Of a stretch of 64,000 bases of DNA, positions 8,869 through 20,423 are shown piece after piece. The DNA lies in contig CM060831.1 in the NCBI GenBank assembly GCA_030762175.1, forward strand, positions 69,771,001-69,835,000, read 5' to 3'. How positions within the stretch are numbered: position 1 is the stretch's first letter; each line of letters starts with the position of its first letter. Below the pieces are notes generated by a model, which saw nothing but the letters and a program-made list of their open reading frames with translations, searched no databases and was not told the DNA's origin. Made by a program: the position numbers and the translations under genes. This DNA is from Metallyticus violacea. Taxonomy: Eukaryota > Arthropoda > Insecta > Mantodea > Metallyticidae.

Positions 8869-9838
8869 ACTGAAGAAGCAATTTTATTTACTTGGTCTTG
8901 TAGCGACACAAAACAATAGATACTGGAGTACAGAAAACCCCGATCCTGTACACGAAATGCCATTGTGTGACCAAAAAATTGATGTTTGGTGTGCTGCAGA
9001 AATCTATGAACTTGAATTTAAGGGGCTGGAATACCCGACTCCGCCGGCAAACAGCGTGCTTTCCGTTGCCAAAAAAAAATTCCCATTGCCGGCCATGCGT
9101 CAAAACGAGAGCTCTGTACATATAGACTCCTGAGGCGTAAAACGTAACCAACCGCCATTCGTCTTGTAGAATAAAATCGCTACGTTTATTTAAACTGATG
9201 GAAATGCTACACATTTTTAGGCACTTAAAGAAATTTGCTAGCTACGTTTCAAGTGTACCAAAATTTTAAAAAAGAAATATTCCTGGTTTCCATAAATTAA
9301 TTGAAAGTATACCAATTTACTTTGTATGCGTATTTATTGCAATTGGACATTTATCGGGTAGCAGTATTCATAATAAAACTAGAAAACCAATATAGAAATT
9401 ATATGCATCATAATTATGCAAATAATAATGCTAGAAAAACGGTAAATAAGTTAATTATATTTTAAAAATGAAATAACTACATGCATTAAAGTATCCTACA
9501 TTGATTTTCAAATTTATCAAGTTTTGAGTTTTTTTCTCAATCATGGTCTCCCATAAAAGTTGCCCCAGGCAAAAATTATTCAATTTAAGAGGAAACTTTC
9601 CTTGTCAGTTTAATTTAGTTTGAACCCGTGGATGCCTCTGCCAAAGTACGCTAGTTTTTCTAAATCCCCTATGTATTTCCTGATTTCTTACTAGCATATA
9701 TTATATATTCAATGCACGGACCAAGAGTAAAAAACGGAACACTTTTTAACTATAAATACATTAATTATTATTTTACATAATAGAAACTTAAGATTTTGAA
9801 ATGCCAAATGCCCAAAGTTTAAAATAGTATAATTTGGT
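8869..9838. other. No gene seen
   Basis: Overlapping frames on both strands at 8888-9214 have no known motif. The rest is AT-rich. Confidence 0.5.
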
Positions 9839-10074
9839 TTATTTACGGACACTCATTAATATACCAGGTCATCAATTCAGGGCGTGAAACGACCGATAAA
9901 TTTTGCTCAAAATCCTCTTCTTTCAGACGAGGTTTTTTTTACGTGTCGTAAAAGAACTTTACTTCCCTTCCGAAGGAAACCATACTTGGGAATTTACGCC
10001 CGAAAAATCCATCGAACCTGACCGGGATTAAACCCGCGATCTTGGGTCTACAAGCCATTCGACCACCAGGATCG
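9839..10074 (-). mobile_element. SINE1 copy, diverged
   Basis: The minus strand reads the SINE1 head from about 10074 (CGATCCTGGTGGTCGAATGG), a B-box region (GGTTTAATCCC), the hairpin block TTTCCTTCGGAAGGG, and the 3' end to about 9839. The head is degraded and no clear A-tail remains, so this is an older copy. Confidence 0.85.
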
Positions 10075-10540
10075 AAAATAATAATAACAAAAACAATGTG
10101 TACAGAACACTTAGGAAAAAATATTGAGTATAATTTCGCGGAAACCTAGATGGAAAACGATTTCTAAACTACTTAGCTATAAATAAAACTTTGTTCATCT
10201 ACGCGATCACAAAAACACCTGTATTTCACATTTAATAACAATTATGGGGACAGACGTATTAAAATATTGTATTAAATTAATGTAATATAAAAACGTATTG
10301 AGCATCTGCGTTTATCTAAGGCGCGAAAAAATTTGCAAATATCTCGCTGTCCAGCAAGGCCATTGACCTCTTTGAGCGCCTGCTGTGCTGATCCTTCGCC
10401 AATGAGAGTTGTGTCTCTGGAGTGTAAGTGCATCATACTCTACTAGCGTGAAGTTTCCGATGTTGATTGTGTCGAGAGCTTCTTTGATGTGAAGGTACTA
10501 TTAACAATAGAGAGCAATTTTAGACCATACTTATAACCTA
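10075..10540. other. No gene seen
   Basis: A less AT-rich patch at 10350-10490 is open for about 25-30 codons on the minus strand without a recognisable family. The remainder shows nothing. Confidence 0.45.
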
Positions 10541-10830
10541 GTCGGTCTTGGTGGTGTAGTGTTAACCATGCCTTGCTTCGGAAACCCAACTTCGAGGGTT
10601 CAATACGGCCAGGGTCATTGAATTTTTTTCGGGCGTAAAAATCCTAAATATGGCTTCCTTCGGAAGGAAAGTAAAGCCATGGGTCCATGACGTACATTTA
10701 TGGCACATAAAACAACCTCAACTCTGAAAGAAGAGGCCTCTGAGCAAAATTCACCGGCCGTTTCAAGCCCGGTATTGACTGCTGATGATCTGAAATGTTA
10801 AAGAGCGTCCGTAAATGGGATAAAAAAAAA
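10541..10830 (+). mobile_element. SINE1 copy, full length
   Basis: Begins GTCGGTCTTGGTGGTGTAGT, has a B-box region GGTTCAATACG, the hairpin block CTTCCTTCGGAAGG, the GAGGCCTCTGAGC phrase, and an A9 tail. It is moderately diverged from the copies at 4281 and 51954. Confidence 0.9.
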
Positions 10831-12650
10831 CTGTAACTTTACCATGCGGTGACTTTCCCTTTCGTCAAAAATAACTATTAAAATAGCCAACTACTTTCGC
10901 ACTACTGAAAAGTATATACGTTCTTTAAGATTTAAGATTTAATTCTAATTCCTCACATCAGTGTTATTTTCTATAAAATCTTAGATATTGCATTTACAAG
11001 AAAAATGGAACGTTTAATGTAAGATCGTTGCTATAACTTCATCATAAATATTAGAGTTTCTCTTATGTATGGTATTCATATGTTGTGTGTATGCAATAGT
11101 ATTATTGTAGTGTTTCTGTAGTTTCAAATTCAATCGTGTTTTTAGGACCTAACAAATTTAGTTCCGAGACTTCTGAATGACATATTGACAGAAAAGGACC
11201 TGGACCTCCCATTGAATATCTTGCATTTTGAATATATTATTTCTATTGCAATACTTTCATTTGAAACATTTTGTAGCAATTATAATACTAAAATGTAATA
11301 ATCCTTTATATTTATGCATATTGTTGCATATGATTTTATCTTAAAGTGTAAATTTAAAAACTTATTTAACAATTTGGACAAATTTAGAACACAGTTCTAC
11401 GTTCTTATAAAGAATTTCAAGATATATTTCTTACTTATGTTTCAGATAGTTGTGCTTATACTTCTGAAAGTAAAAATTATTTTAAACAGTTTGTCCTAAT
11501 CAAGGTTGACGAATACCATAATGACAATTGTTGCCCATTTCTAACCTAACCTAACCTAAACGGCTAACGGGGTTATGAACTTCCTTTGATCACTCTTAGC
11601 AACGAAAAGTTAGCACAGTTAAGTTACTGTATTAAAAGAAACAAATTTGTTTCTGCAAAAAGTTAATATTTCCGAAATATAAATAACGTTGTTTTTTATT
11701 TACTTAAAAAGTGCGACAGACTTCACATTAGGCAGAGGATAAATAGTATTTCCAAATTATTTATACAAATCTATTCAACATAAGACCACAATACTCTATA
11801 GTTATATAAAAACAAATTTTGGTGGTATAATATATATAACAACAATTTAAAATATTCTGAAATTGTGTCTTCTTCCCACCCCCCCCTTTATTTTTTGTCA
11901 TTCTTAAAATAATTCTTTAAAACAGTTTGAGGACATGGTGCCATAATATAGTAAATATATTCATATTACTTAGGAAGTTTCCTCAAAATACATTTAAATT
12001 CAGATTGTCCAAACTTTTTGAAATTGTCACTTTTTAATAGCCTTTAGCGACACAAAGAGAATATTAAATATTTAACTGGAACAAATCATTTTAAATATTT
12101 CTGGAATCGAATGACGATTTCTTAACATTTACTAAATTATTATTTCCTTATATAAGTTTCGAACAACTATATCCTGCTATTAAGTATTAAAAGATACCTT
12201 CTTGTATCGTCAAAATGATCAATAAACTCCCGTGATAAGAGATCTAGAACAATGAAACCATTTGTGTTAGAAATACGGTTTTTAGTAAAAATCTAGATTA
12301 AAGCTTCAATATCTTATAGGAACATTGTTAAGAAATGTTATATGGTGGGTATTAATTTCAAGGATAATTGAACACTCCTTTTATTGTGTTATTTTTCATG
12401 GAGGAAGCAAATACTTTTACAATAAATGTAACAATGTAGTTAATGGCTCATTGGACCTCCATACACCCTTAGTTAGTTCATGCAGCTTAAAGTTTTCAAA
12501 TTGTTCTCTGCCATAATGCGTTTCTACATCTTTTAAGTACAGATAATTCTAATGGAACCGAACTCCGTGTTTTGCGAATAACTAACGAATAAATTACGTT
12601 AGAGTAGTAAAAGTTTTAGAAGCCTTACTTTATCTAATTTTATTGTTTAT
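10831..12650. other. No gene seen
   Basis: AT-rich DNA. Short frames at 11314-11499 and 12325-12516 have no known motif. The only marked item is the telomere-like tract at 11541-11560. Confidence 0.55.
11541..11560. repeat. Short TTAGG-type (telomere-like) tract
   Basis: CTAACCTAACCTAACCTAAA, nearly four units of the insect telomere repeat read from the other strand. At 20 bases it may be chance or a trace of end-joining repair. Confidence 0.6.
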
Positions 12651-12913
12651 TTATTGGTTTGTTTACGGATGCTGTTCAACATCTCAGGTCATCAGTGTTC
12701 ATTCAATTCAGGGGGTAAAAGGGCTGATAAATTTTCTTCAGGGGCTTGAGGTTCTTTTGCGTGTCATAAATCTAAGACACGGGACTCATGGCTTTATTTT
12801 TCTTTCGAAGGAAGACATACGACCAAAAAAATCCACAGACCCTGGTCGGAATTGAACAAGCAATTTTGAGTCTACCGGGCAAGTATGGGTACCACTAGAC
12901 TACCAGGACCGAC
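12651..12913 (-). mobile_element. SINE1 copy, diverged
   Basis: The minus strand starts at GTCGGTCCTGGTAGTCTAGT (12913 down) and runs through the SINE1 body to the conserved 3' end (GTTGAACAGCATCCGTAAAC) near 12651. The hairpin block is mutated (CTTCCTTCGAAAG) and the B box is damaged. Confidence 0.88.
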
Positions 12914-12929
12914 TTGGTGCATATTAAAC

Positions 12930-13390
12930 AGCTGCACATCATAAAAGTGTTGGAAGTGACCGCCAATCGCCTCATTTGGACGTAACGCATCATGTTGCGC
13001 TTAATATGTCCCAAATTCGTACCATCAATGTTTCTGATCTCCTGCGTCTCTATTTAGTGGTTGCTGAATTTGGGACCTGTTTTGGATCGCTCTTTCTTTG
13101 ATATGGCCTCACAAGAATTCAGGGACGGTAAGTTCGGGTGATCGCAATGAAATGACTTGGTTGTCAAAGTAACTAGAGATACTCTTCATTCTCACATTTG
13201 ATGAATGATAGGTCGCTCCATCTTGCTCGAAATATCCTAAGGTTAGCTCCACATTATCAGCTTGTTGCACAAACTCTTTGAATATCCTCTTGTAATGACC
13301 GTTGTTTAAGAGGGGATCTTGTCCTTTCCAGTTTTCGGATGAAATTGTGCGGTAATGTCGACCTTGATGGAAATTGTCACTCTTCACTTT
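12930..13390 (-). pseudogene. Tc1/mariner-superfamily transposase fragment
   Basis: A minus-strand frame at 13387-13109 includes GYFEQDGATYHSSNVRMKSI, then SSYFDNQVISLRSPELTVPEF. This is the second catalytic Asp block (QQDGATxHTSNVxM) followed, after a loss around the usual WPPRSPDLTPxDFFLW, by a damaged third block. Later frames, with stops, include GGHFQHF near 12950-12970, matching the usual C-terminal end of this family. The upstream DNA-binding part is not recognisable. It lies beside the SINE1 head ending at 12913, so the SINE may have inserted near its end. Confidence 0.72.
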
Positions 13391-14270
13391 TTTACTCCGC
13401 TAGAAATCTTACCTTCCTCTTGAATCTTGAAGATTTTTCCTTTCTTCACCTACCGCTGGATAGCGCCATGGTTTCCTGCTCCTATTCTTTATTGCTTACT
13501 TGTCGGCATACAGCAGTCTGCTCTGGTCTTTGATGTAAGTAACAACATTTGGACTCCGGGTTTGTCCTTGCTCTAAGCAATGTCTGATTGACTAGAAACT
13601 CGTGTTCCTTTGTTCAGGTACTGGGAAATCGAACCGGAAATCAAAATTGTTATACTGAATTCTAAAAAGTGAAATGTTGAAATATATTATTTACATCAAA
13701 ATTAGCATAACGTCCCATTCAGCTAACTGTCGGTAACGTGGATTTCAGCGACCGGCGAATCTATCGGATCCGTTATCTCCCAAATTGAAACTTGGGCAAA
13801 CCGAGGGAATTAATTTAAAGGAATTAGGTCTTCTATCAATATGCATTCCCCTAATAATAATAAATGTTATAAAAAGTTTGGTGTCATTTTAAAAGTATTA
13901 TCGATTACGTAATTTTACAATAATTTTATATTTTAATTAAATTTATGCATTACTTTTGAAATCTCCTGTATGCATAAGTGAAAACTTCGTACTAGCAGCT
14001 TAGAGTCAAGAGTTGCTTCAAACATTAGCGACAACTATGAAGTAAGCTGCCTTTAAATTGTTCGTTAAATCTGTACTTACTTCAAACCTGTTTATAAATA
14101 AACTAGTAGTGGGGATATGTAGGGATTTTGAAATACCTTTCTACTCCAAATGCGCATTAGAAAGGCTTGAAGAGTGAGAATGCATCTCATTCTATGCAGG
14201 AGAAGATTGATACGTTGGCACGTGAACGGTGACGAACTTGTATAATAATCGGAGCGGCCGTGAGAATACG
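13391..14270. other. No gene seen
   Basis: Nothing recognised. Frames of about 60 codons at 13339-13533 and 14092-14274 lack motifs. Confidence 0.5.
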
Positions 14271-14680
14271 TCACGACATGCCCAAGATCGATTACACTCT
14301 TGTTGCTATTCTGCTAGCGAACTGTGTCTTTTTCTTGTGCAGCTGGTCCGGAACTACTTCCGGTAGACTTACTTCTCCTCTTCCGGTTGGAACGATGGAT
14401 GGATGGTTGGATCAACCCACCCGCATCGTGTAGCCCGTGACAAAAAGACGGAGGGAGTAAAAGAAAATGAACCTAGCGCCCGGGAATGCTGCAACCCGGC
14501 AAGGGCAGCCAACACGGCTACGATTTATATGGTTTTTGTGGTCTCGGGGTTACAGTAGAGTTTTTACCTGCTTATTATGGGTTCATCTCCTGGATGCAAA
14601 CCAAACATCATCCAAAGGCCAAGAGGGGGAGTTGGCTTAAACGTCTGAAACCCGTATTTTGAAGTGCCGGGTTCGATTAG
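14271..14680. other. GC-richer island of unknown origin
   Basis: A roughly 400-base stretch is clearly richer in G and C and CpG than its flanks, with GGATGGATGGATGG-like repetition around 14393-14410 and a B-box-like GGGTTCGATTAG near 14670. There is no long frame. It could be an unrecognised retroposon, a non-coding exon or a regulatory island. Confidence 0.35.
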
Positions 14681-17600
14681 TTGCCAGAATGCCTAAGAAT
14701 CTTGCCACTAAAAAGAGCAATAGATATTAATGAAGTAGGTGGGACATGAAAGTAACTGTTATTAAGATCTCACAGTGAACTAAATACTTCATGTGAATAA
14801 TAACTGGTAAAGATAACGCTAAGATCAATGCTACGGTAGTAAACAAAGCTATAGTAATTACTTTTTAAAAAATAAAAAACAACAAAAAAAAGACAATAAA
14901 TTTCCTTTTTCTTCACCTTTATCTCTCTCTTAAATTATCTTTAATCGTGAGAGCCAGTAGTATAATACACAATTATCGAGCCCCCTGCAGGATTAGTTCT
15001 GGGTCCTGCAATTTATTAAACGATCTTAGGAACTAGGGAGCAGTGACTTATTTGCCACTCTTTCATAATGAAACATAACACAATTTACATTCACCAGAAA
15101 AAATCACATTGATTTCCTTCAAGTTAATTTAAATGGCCTAATCTTTTAGCATTTATGGTGCAAACTTTTCTATTATCTGTTTAATACACGTCGTCTTGTC
15201 CCGCTCTTAAAGTGCCGAGACTACTTTTTTTTTTAAGTTTGAAAAATATCGTTCCGCTGCAGAAACAGTTACGTTAAATGAGAAATAACATAAAAGAGAT
15301 GCGCACGTTTGGAGTGCTAGAAGCCATTTTAATTTTCTGTTAGTAGCACATTTGATAGCTCAACGATTTTTGCTTTTAGCTCTTTCTCCTTCTATAATGC
15401 AAATTTTATGCGTCGAATTTTACGTGGAAATCTTTTTGTAGTATTTTGTATTCAAAAACTATGAATATTCTACGAATATTTTCATGCAGACAAACTGCGA
15501 ATACTGTTGAATGTGATAAATTAAATTTGAAGTTCATAACCTTAAAATTGCAAAATATAACCCTGAATCGTCCCTAAGTTTATTTTACGCAATGACATGT
15601 GAAGTAATTAGAAAGTGAAATATTGTAAAGTTCATTCTTGCAAAAATACAAACTCACAATTTTTACAAAATACTTGCCCGCTTCAGTGTTATTGTTATGG
15701 CCATGTTAATGTCGAAGTATAAAACTAAATATTTTTTAAGCAGTAACTGTTTCTTAAAGTTTATTGTAATCTTATTTCATATAGTGAAATCTTTTTTTCT
15801 TTGGTTTTTCGTTATTTAGGGAGAATAAAACTGGAGCTACCAACTCTGCAAACAATGAAAATTTGCCGATTCAGTAAAATGCATATAGCACATGGCGTTA
15901 TGCTGTATTGCTTTGACAAGAAAGTAAAATGTCTAAAGATTTCTTTTCCTTCTACAATAATAAAAAATCGTAAATTGTTCTATTTTTAGAATGACTAGTA
16001 AATTTAGCTAGATGTTATTAAAAAAAAGAAAGTTGTACCTACCTTTTTTACTAAATATTTCTAAAATTCTAATGGCACTCTAAAAACTGTACTCACATTT
16101 GAATTCTGTGTGAATTATTTGTACAAGTTTATCCTCTTTAATTATTTCCATAACACTATATTAATTAAAATATTTATTAGAATACATTAATTATATTGCA
16201 AATGTTGTCATAGTTCATAAGGATATTTATTGCAATATAAAATGTTTAAATAAGACAAAGATAATTTTCTTTTAGTTTTATTAACCTAAAAGTTATTAAG
16301 GCTCAAACAAAAAATCCTTCTACTGTTGAATCACATTTTAGTATTCAGTGCCAATTTGAGAAAGTCCCATTGTTTGCAGAGCTAATGGGAATTAGCACTC
16401 TTGTTATTTCTAAGCCGCTGAAGTCTTATCGTTTCCGTTTTCAGAAAGGCGGGAACGCTATCAGTATTCATTTGTTGCAGCTGTATAGTCGCACGCGCTC
16501 GGCAGGTGCCATATGTCACGCGCAGGCGCTCTAGCATAACCAACAAGGCTCGTCTTTCGGTGAACATAACCTCTCTTATCTAAAGCGCTAATGTGTTATT
16601 GCGGTGCCTATTATCATTACTATAGCACGCGACACTTTTCCAAGGAATACTTACAATATTAAAGTGTACGGGAGTTGGGGTTATAGAAAATAATGAGCAA
16701 AATAATATAAAAGAAAAGGAATAAACGAGCGTCAACGTTTTGAGATAAACATGCATTTGACCATAGTTGACTGTAAACAGGAAAATCATAATTTTCCTAA
16801 TAAAGCGTGTGCTTTCGTGGTCCTTTAGCTTTCTTAATCAGATTTGTGGAAATCATATTTCACACCTGATTCATATATCACTTCAATGTCTTTCAGCCGA
16901 ATTTAAGGAATTATGATGAAGGAAGTAAAGTAAATGATTGTATAATTTCCAATTTTAAATTTTAAGAGTTCGGATTTGCATGCTTGTGAATTTATACGCT
17001 AGGCGTTTCTCACCCAATAACTAGATATAATTCGAATTTGTTTCCCCTTGAAAATGATAGGATAGTATACAAATTGGAATGAGGATGAAATGTAGTACAG
17101 AAGCTAAAACAGATAAAGGTTTTCTTTTCACAATATGCATAATTTAATGACCAGTAATACACATAGACTTTCTTTAAATGTTAAATACAAATATTCAATG
17201 ACAAAAATAAAATGAAAAATACAGTATGAGGCAATGTTACCCAAATGTCAAAATTTATATATGCGTTTCAAAGCTACACACGACCATGTTCGACGTATAC
17301 TTATGTGTGAACAATCCATTCTTATTAATTTGCTACATCTGCCGCGGGCTTAACGCACACTGCATTTAAGTGCCCCCAGAAAAAACATTCACTGAGCTAC
17401 ATAGCGGAGAGCTTGTTGATCACGTAACAGTTCCTTAGAAGTCCAAAAAAAAAAAAAAAAAAACGTTTCAGTGGCGCCGAATATTAAGTAGAAAATGGGC
17501 GGGTATTCCGTCTTGTAACAACCACATTTGCTATATTAATTTTAATGCAAGAATTCATCATCCAAGGCATGCAGTGGTATTTTTCTAAAATGTTATAAAT

Positions 17601-18456
17601 ATTCTTTTATTTTATAGTAAAGTTATTAAATAACTAATGCTTCTATCTGCATTTTAGTTTATCTTGGATAAATATTAAGGAAATGAATTAGCAAAGAGCA
17701 TTCTCGGTGAATAAATCTTTTCCAAATTGCAGGCTGCCTTTTAGAAAGTACATACGTCTAATTCTAGCCTTCAGCTGTCACCATTTGCCAACAAGACCTT
17801 ATCACGGGAAGGAAAAAACAATGAAATTTCTTATTATAGACCATTGATCGCAGAATACCGGAAAGAATATCTTTTATGTAGAATGCAAGCTTAATTTCAT
17901 TTTTCAAGAATTTAATGTTTTATTTTACATTCTTTAGTTAACATTTGTAAAAACCCAAAAGGTATAAATTGTTTCAGTTCCGACTAATGTATTCTATTCT
18001 TCCTATTCACTTGCTGCATTTATAGCACTCAGCTGCAAGGAGTAACCCACACATTTTCCTTTGATACTGTTCTGATCTGCCAATGAGCTTTGCAGACAGA
18101 AAGTCTGAGCTTCAGTTTGTTTAAATGTCATGTATAGGACCAGAACATTATTAATTGTGTTTTGAGTTTTCTTTTCTGAGATATACTTCTGCATTATTTA
18201 AATAATTATAAACATATGAATTTCATTTTTTTAAGTTGTAGAAATGTTTAGCTCTGTCTAGAAAGAAAGTCTAACAAATAAATTCAGAATTTCTGATAGG
18301 ACTGGTCGCATTCCAAACAAAACAGTGCTTTGGTACATTTTGATAACTGGTAAATTAATAATACCCGAGCCAGTATACAGCCCAGATGTTCGTTTCGCAT
18401 CTTGCCTCCTGCGATATGTCTTAACACTGCCGTGTTCATGAAGATGCGGAAATAAA
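14681..18456. other. No gene seen
   Basis: Largely AT-rich, with an A19 run at 17445-17463. A less AT-rich patch at 16380-16570 has a 61-codon minus-strand frame without known motifs. Nothing else is supported. Confidence 0.5.
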
Positions 18457-18558
18457 GTGAGAGTAGTTTAAAATTCCCGCTGCATGTTCAACCGGTCAAT
18501 GCTAGACCTTGCGTTGCCGCCGCTATTCTAAGATCTGGGACTTTTAAACTGCTCTCAC
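18457..18558. repeat. 22-bp inverted repeat around a 58-base loop
   Basis: The arms 18457-18478 and 18537-18558 are reverse complements with two mismatches (left arm GTGAGAGTAGTTTAAAATTC plus CC). The enclosed 58 bases are less AT-rich than the surroundings. It may be the ends of a tiny foldback element or a transcribed hairpin. Confidence 0.75.
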
Positions 18559-19159
18559 TGAATAAGAGATTGGTGCTGCTAGGGTTTCAAATACTACACA
18601 ACTGATAAAAAATTGTAATAAGCAAATATTGAAATAAGGAAATTAGCAAAATGTGTTTATTTATTATGTGTACGCCATTAAAAGTTATACGCATTAAAAA
18701 AAATATCATATGCAAATGTTTCTCTTTGCCTCATAATTACGTCGTCACGATCTGTACAACTTGTTATAATTAAAAAAAAAAGCATATCAATAACATCTAA
18801 CACAGAAAAAACGCTTTGTAGTATTCTTGTGTAAAATGCAATCACGTCTTAACGAACGGGACACTGAAATCACGTGATTCAAGAATAATTAAAGTTGTTA
18901 TATGGGGACTAAATAAAAGTCAAACTAGAAAATAAGGCAAAATCTATTCTAGCAAACACAGAGCTATATAATGCTATATAAGTTCACTTCTGCCACATTA
19001 GCTTCATTGTACAAAAACTCAGTTGCTGACCGACATTACAATCTCCTGCAAGAAAACATGGAAACGTCAAAGCAGTGTACTCTATGATTCTAATTAACAT
19101 ATTGTAATATCTTAATGTATAAAAATGAATGTAAGTGTTCCTAGTATAAATTCCGGATA
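18559..19159. other. No gene seen
   Basis: AT-rich DNA with no recognised feature. Confidence 0.5.
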
Positions 19160-19161
19160 TA

Positions 19162-20421
19162 GGAGGGTAGGACCATAAGTTTCCGGCCTAACCCTTTTCT
19201 AGGTATTATAAAGAAAAAACCATGTTTCACTTTTCAATATAATTGCACTTTATTGCAATACACTTCCAACATCTTTGAATTAACATTTCAACCCCCCTCA
19301 CCCCAAATAAATAGAAGTCTTGTCTGTAAATTGGACATAAACAGCATCCATCACTTCTTCGTCACACTTAAATTTCCTTCCTCGAAGGTCCTTCTTGAGT
19401 TTTGAGAAGAGGAAATGGTCACTGGGAGCTAGATCTGGGCTGTAAGGTGGATGGTTGGTCTCCTTGAAGCCACATTTCTTCACACTTTCTTTTGTAACAA
19501 GAGCTGTGTGCACAGGGGCGTTGTCGTGAAGAAGGCGCACACCACACTCAGCTTTCCTCGCCTTTTATCTTTGATGGAAGCACGTAGTCTGTGCAGTAGG
19601 CCAGCATAGTACCCCCATTTACTGTGGTGTTCCTCTCCTTGAAGTCGGTGAAGAGTATTCCTTCACAATGCGAAAACATTGTGGCCATGAACCTTGGTTG
19701 ACTGAGTGACCTTGGCCTTCAGAAGCGGTGCTTCGCCAGGTTTACGCCACTCCATTGATTCTCTTTTGGAAAGTGGTCATAGTAGAGGACCACAGTTTCA
19801 TCTCCTGTACCAATGGTTTGTAGGGCTCTAAAAATGCCTCACAAGAGATGACTAGTTGCTGCTTTTGGACTGAGGAAGAAGTCTAGGTACCCATCTTGCA
19901 TTATCTTATTCATGTTTAAATGTTCATGAATAATTCGAAGGATTGTTGTTTTAGAAAGGGCCAACCTTGCTGCTGTTTCAGTAACTTTGAGCAGCAGGTC
20001 TTCCATAATTTCTCCCTTCACAAGAGCAACGTTTTCAGGAGTGAGCACCTCCAAGGGCCGACCTGCACGCTCTTCGTCTTCAATGCTTTCTCAACCCATT
20101 CGAAAAAGTTTGGCCCATTATTTTACTGTAGAATATGGGAGGGATGCTTCTCCATATACACCGTCCAATTGCTGTTTAATTTCATTTGGAGTAAGTCCTT
20201 CTTTTGTGAAGAACTTAATAACAAGTCGATACTCCATTTAGAACATGTCACAATCTTCTACATACGACCTTCTTTATGCCATATCTGAACAACTGAACAC
20301 AGCGAAGCGGAAGTTACAACTGCAATTATTCACTTAATAGATAAGCTATGACAGCAGATAAGGGTTTTGTGAAGGCGATAATCCTTATCGGCAAGGCCGG
20401 GAACTTATGGATCTACCCTCG
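19162..20421 (-). mobile_element. mariner element with both ends (1260 bp)
   Basis: Terminal inverted repeats of about 27 bp (left GGAGGGTAGGACCATAAGTT, right read inward CGAGGGTAGATCCATAAGTT; 23 of 27 positions equal) are flanked by TA at 19160-19161 and 20422-20423, the usual mariner target duplication. Length and layout fit a complete mariner. A second copy of the same subfamily lies at 46982-48252. Just inside the right end both carry GATAAGG...CCTTATC, a conserved subterminal inverted motif. Confidence 0.93.
19298..20237 (-). pseudogene. mariner transposase, inactivated
   Basis: The start is ATG at 20237-20235 (MEYRLVIKFFTKEGLTPNEI). An in-frame stop follows in the block that reads KEWAKLF in the sister copy, then the DNA-binding region EVLTPENVALVKGEIMEDLL. 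The first catalytic block (FWDYEG in the sister copy) reads FSHCEG, so the first Asp is lost. The rest reads MRLLHDNAPVHTALVTKE and on to PPYSPDLAPSDHFLFSKLKK. From the Asp of HDNAP to the Asp of APSD there are exactly 34 intervening residues, the D,D34D spacing that defines mariner. Total length is about 313 codon equivalents against about 345 in the family, with several frameshifts. The enzyme would cut at the TIRs and paste into TA sites in the nucleus; this copy cannot. Confidence 0.92.
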
Positions 20422-20423
20422 TA

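Noticed and set aside
8697..9214. Frames of 88-128 codons with poly-Leu, poly-Phe or poly-Ile
   Set aside because: They are produced by the TTA/T microsatellite; the non-repetitive parts show no known domain.
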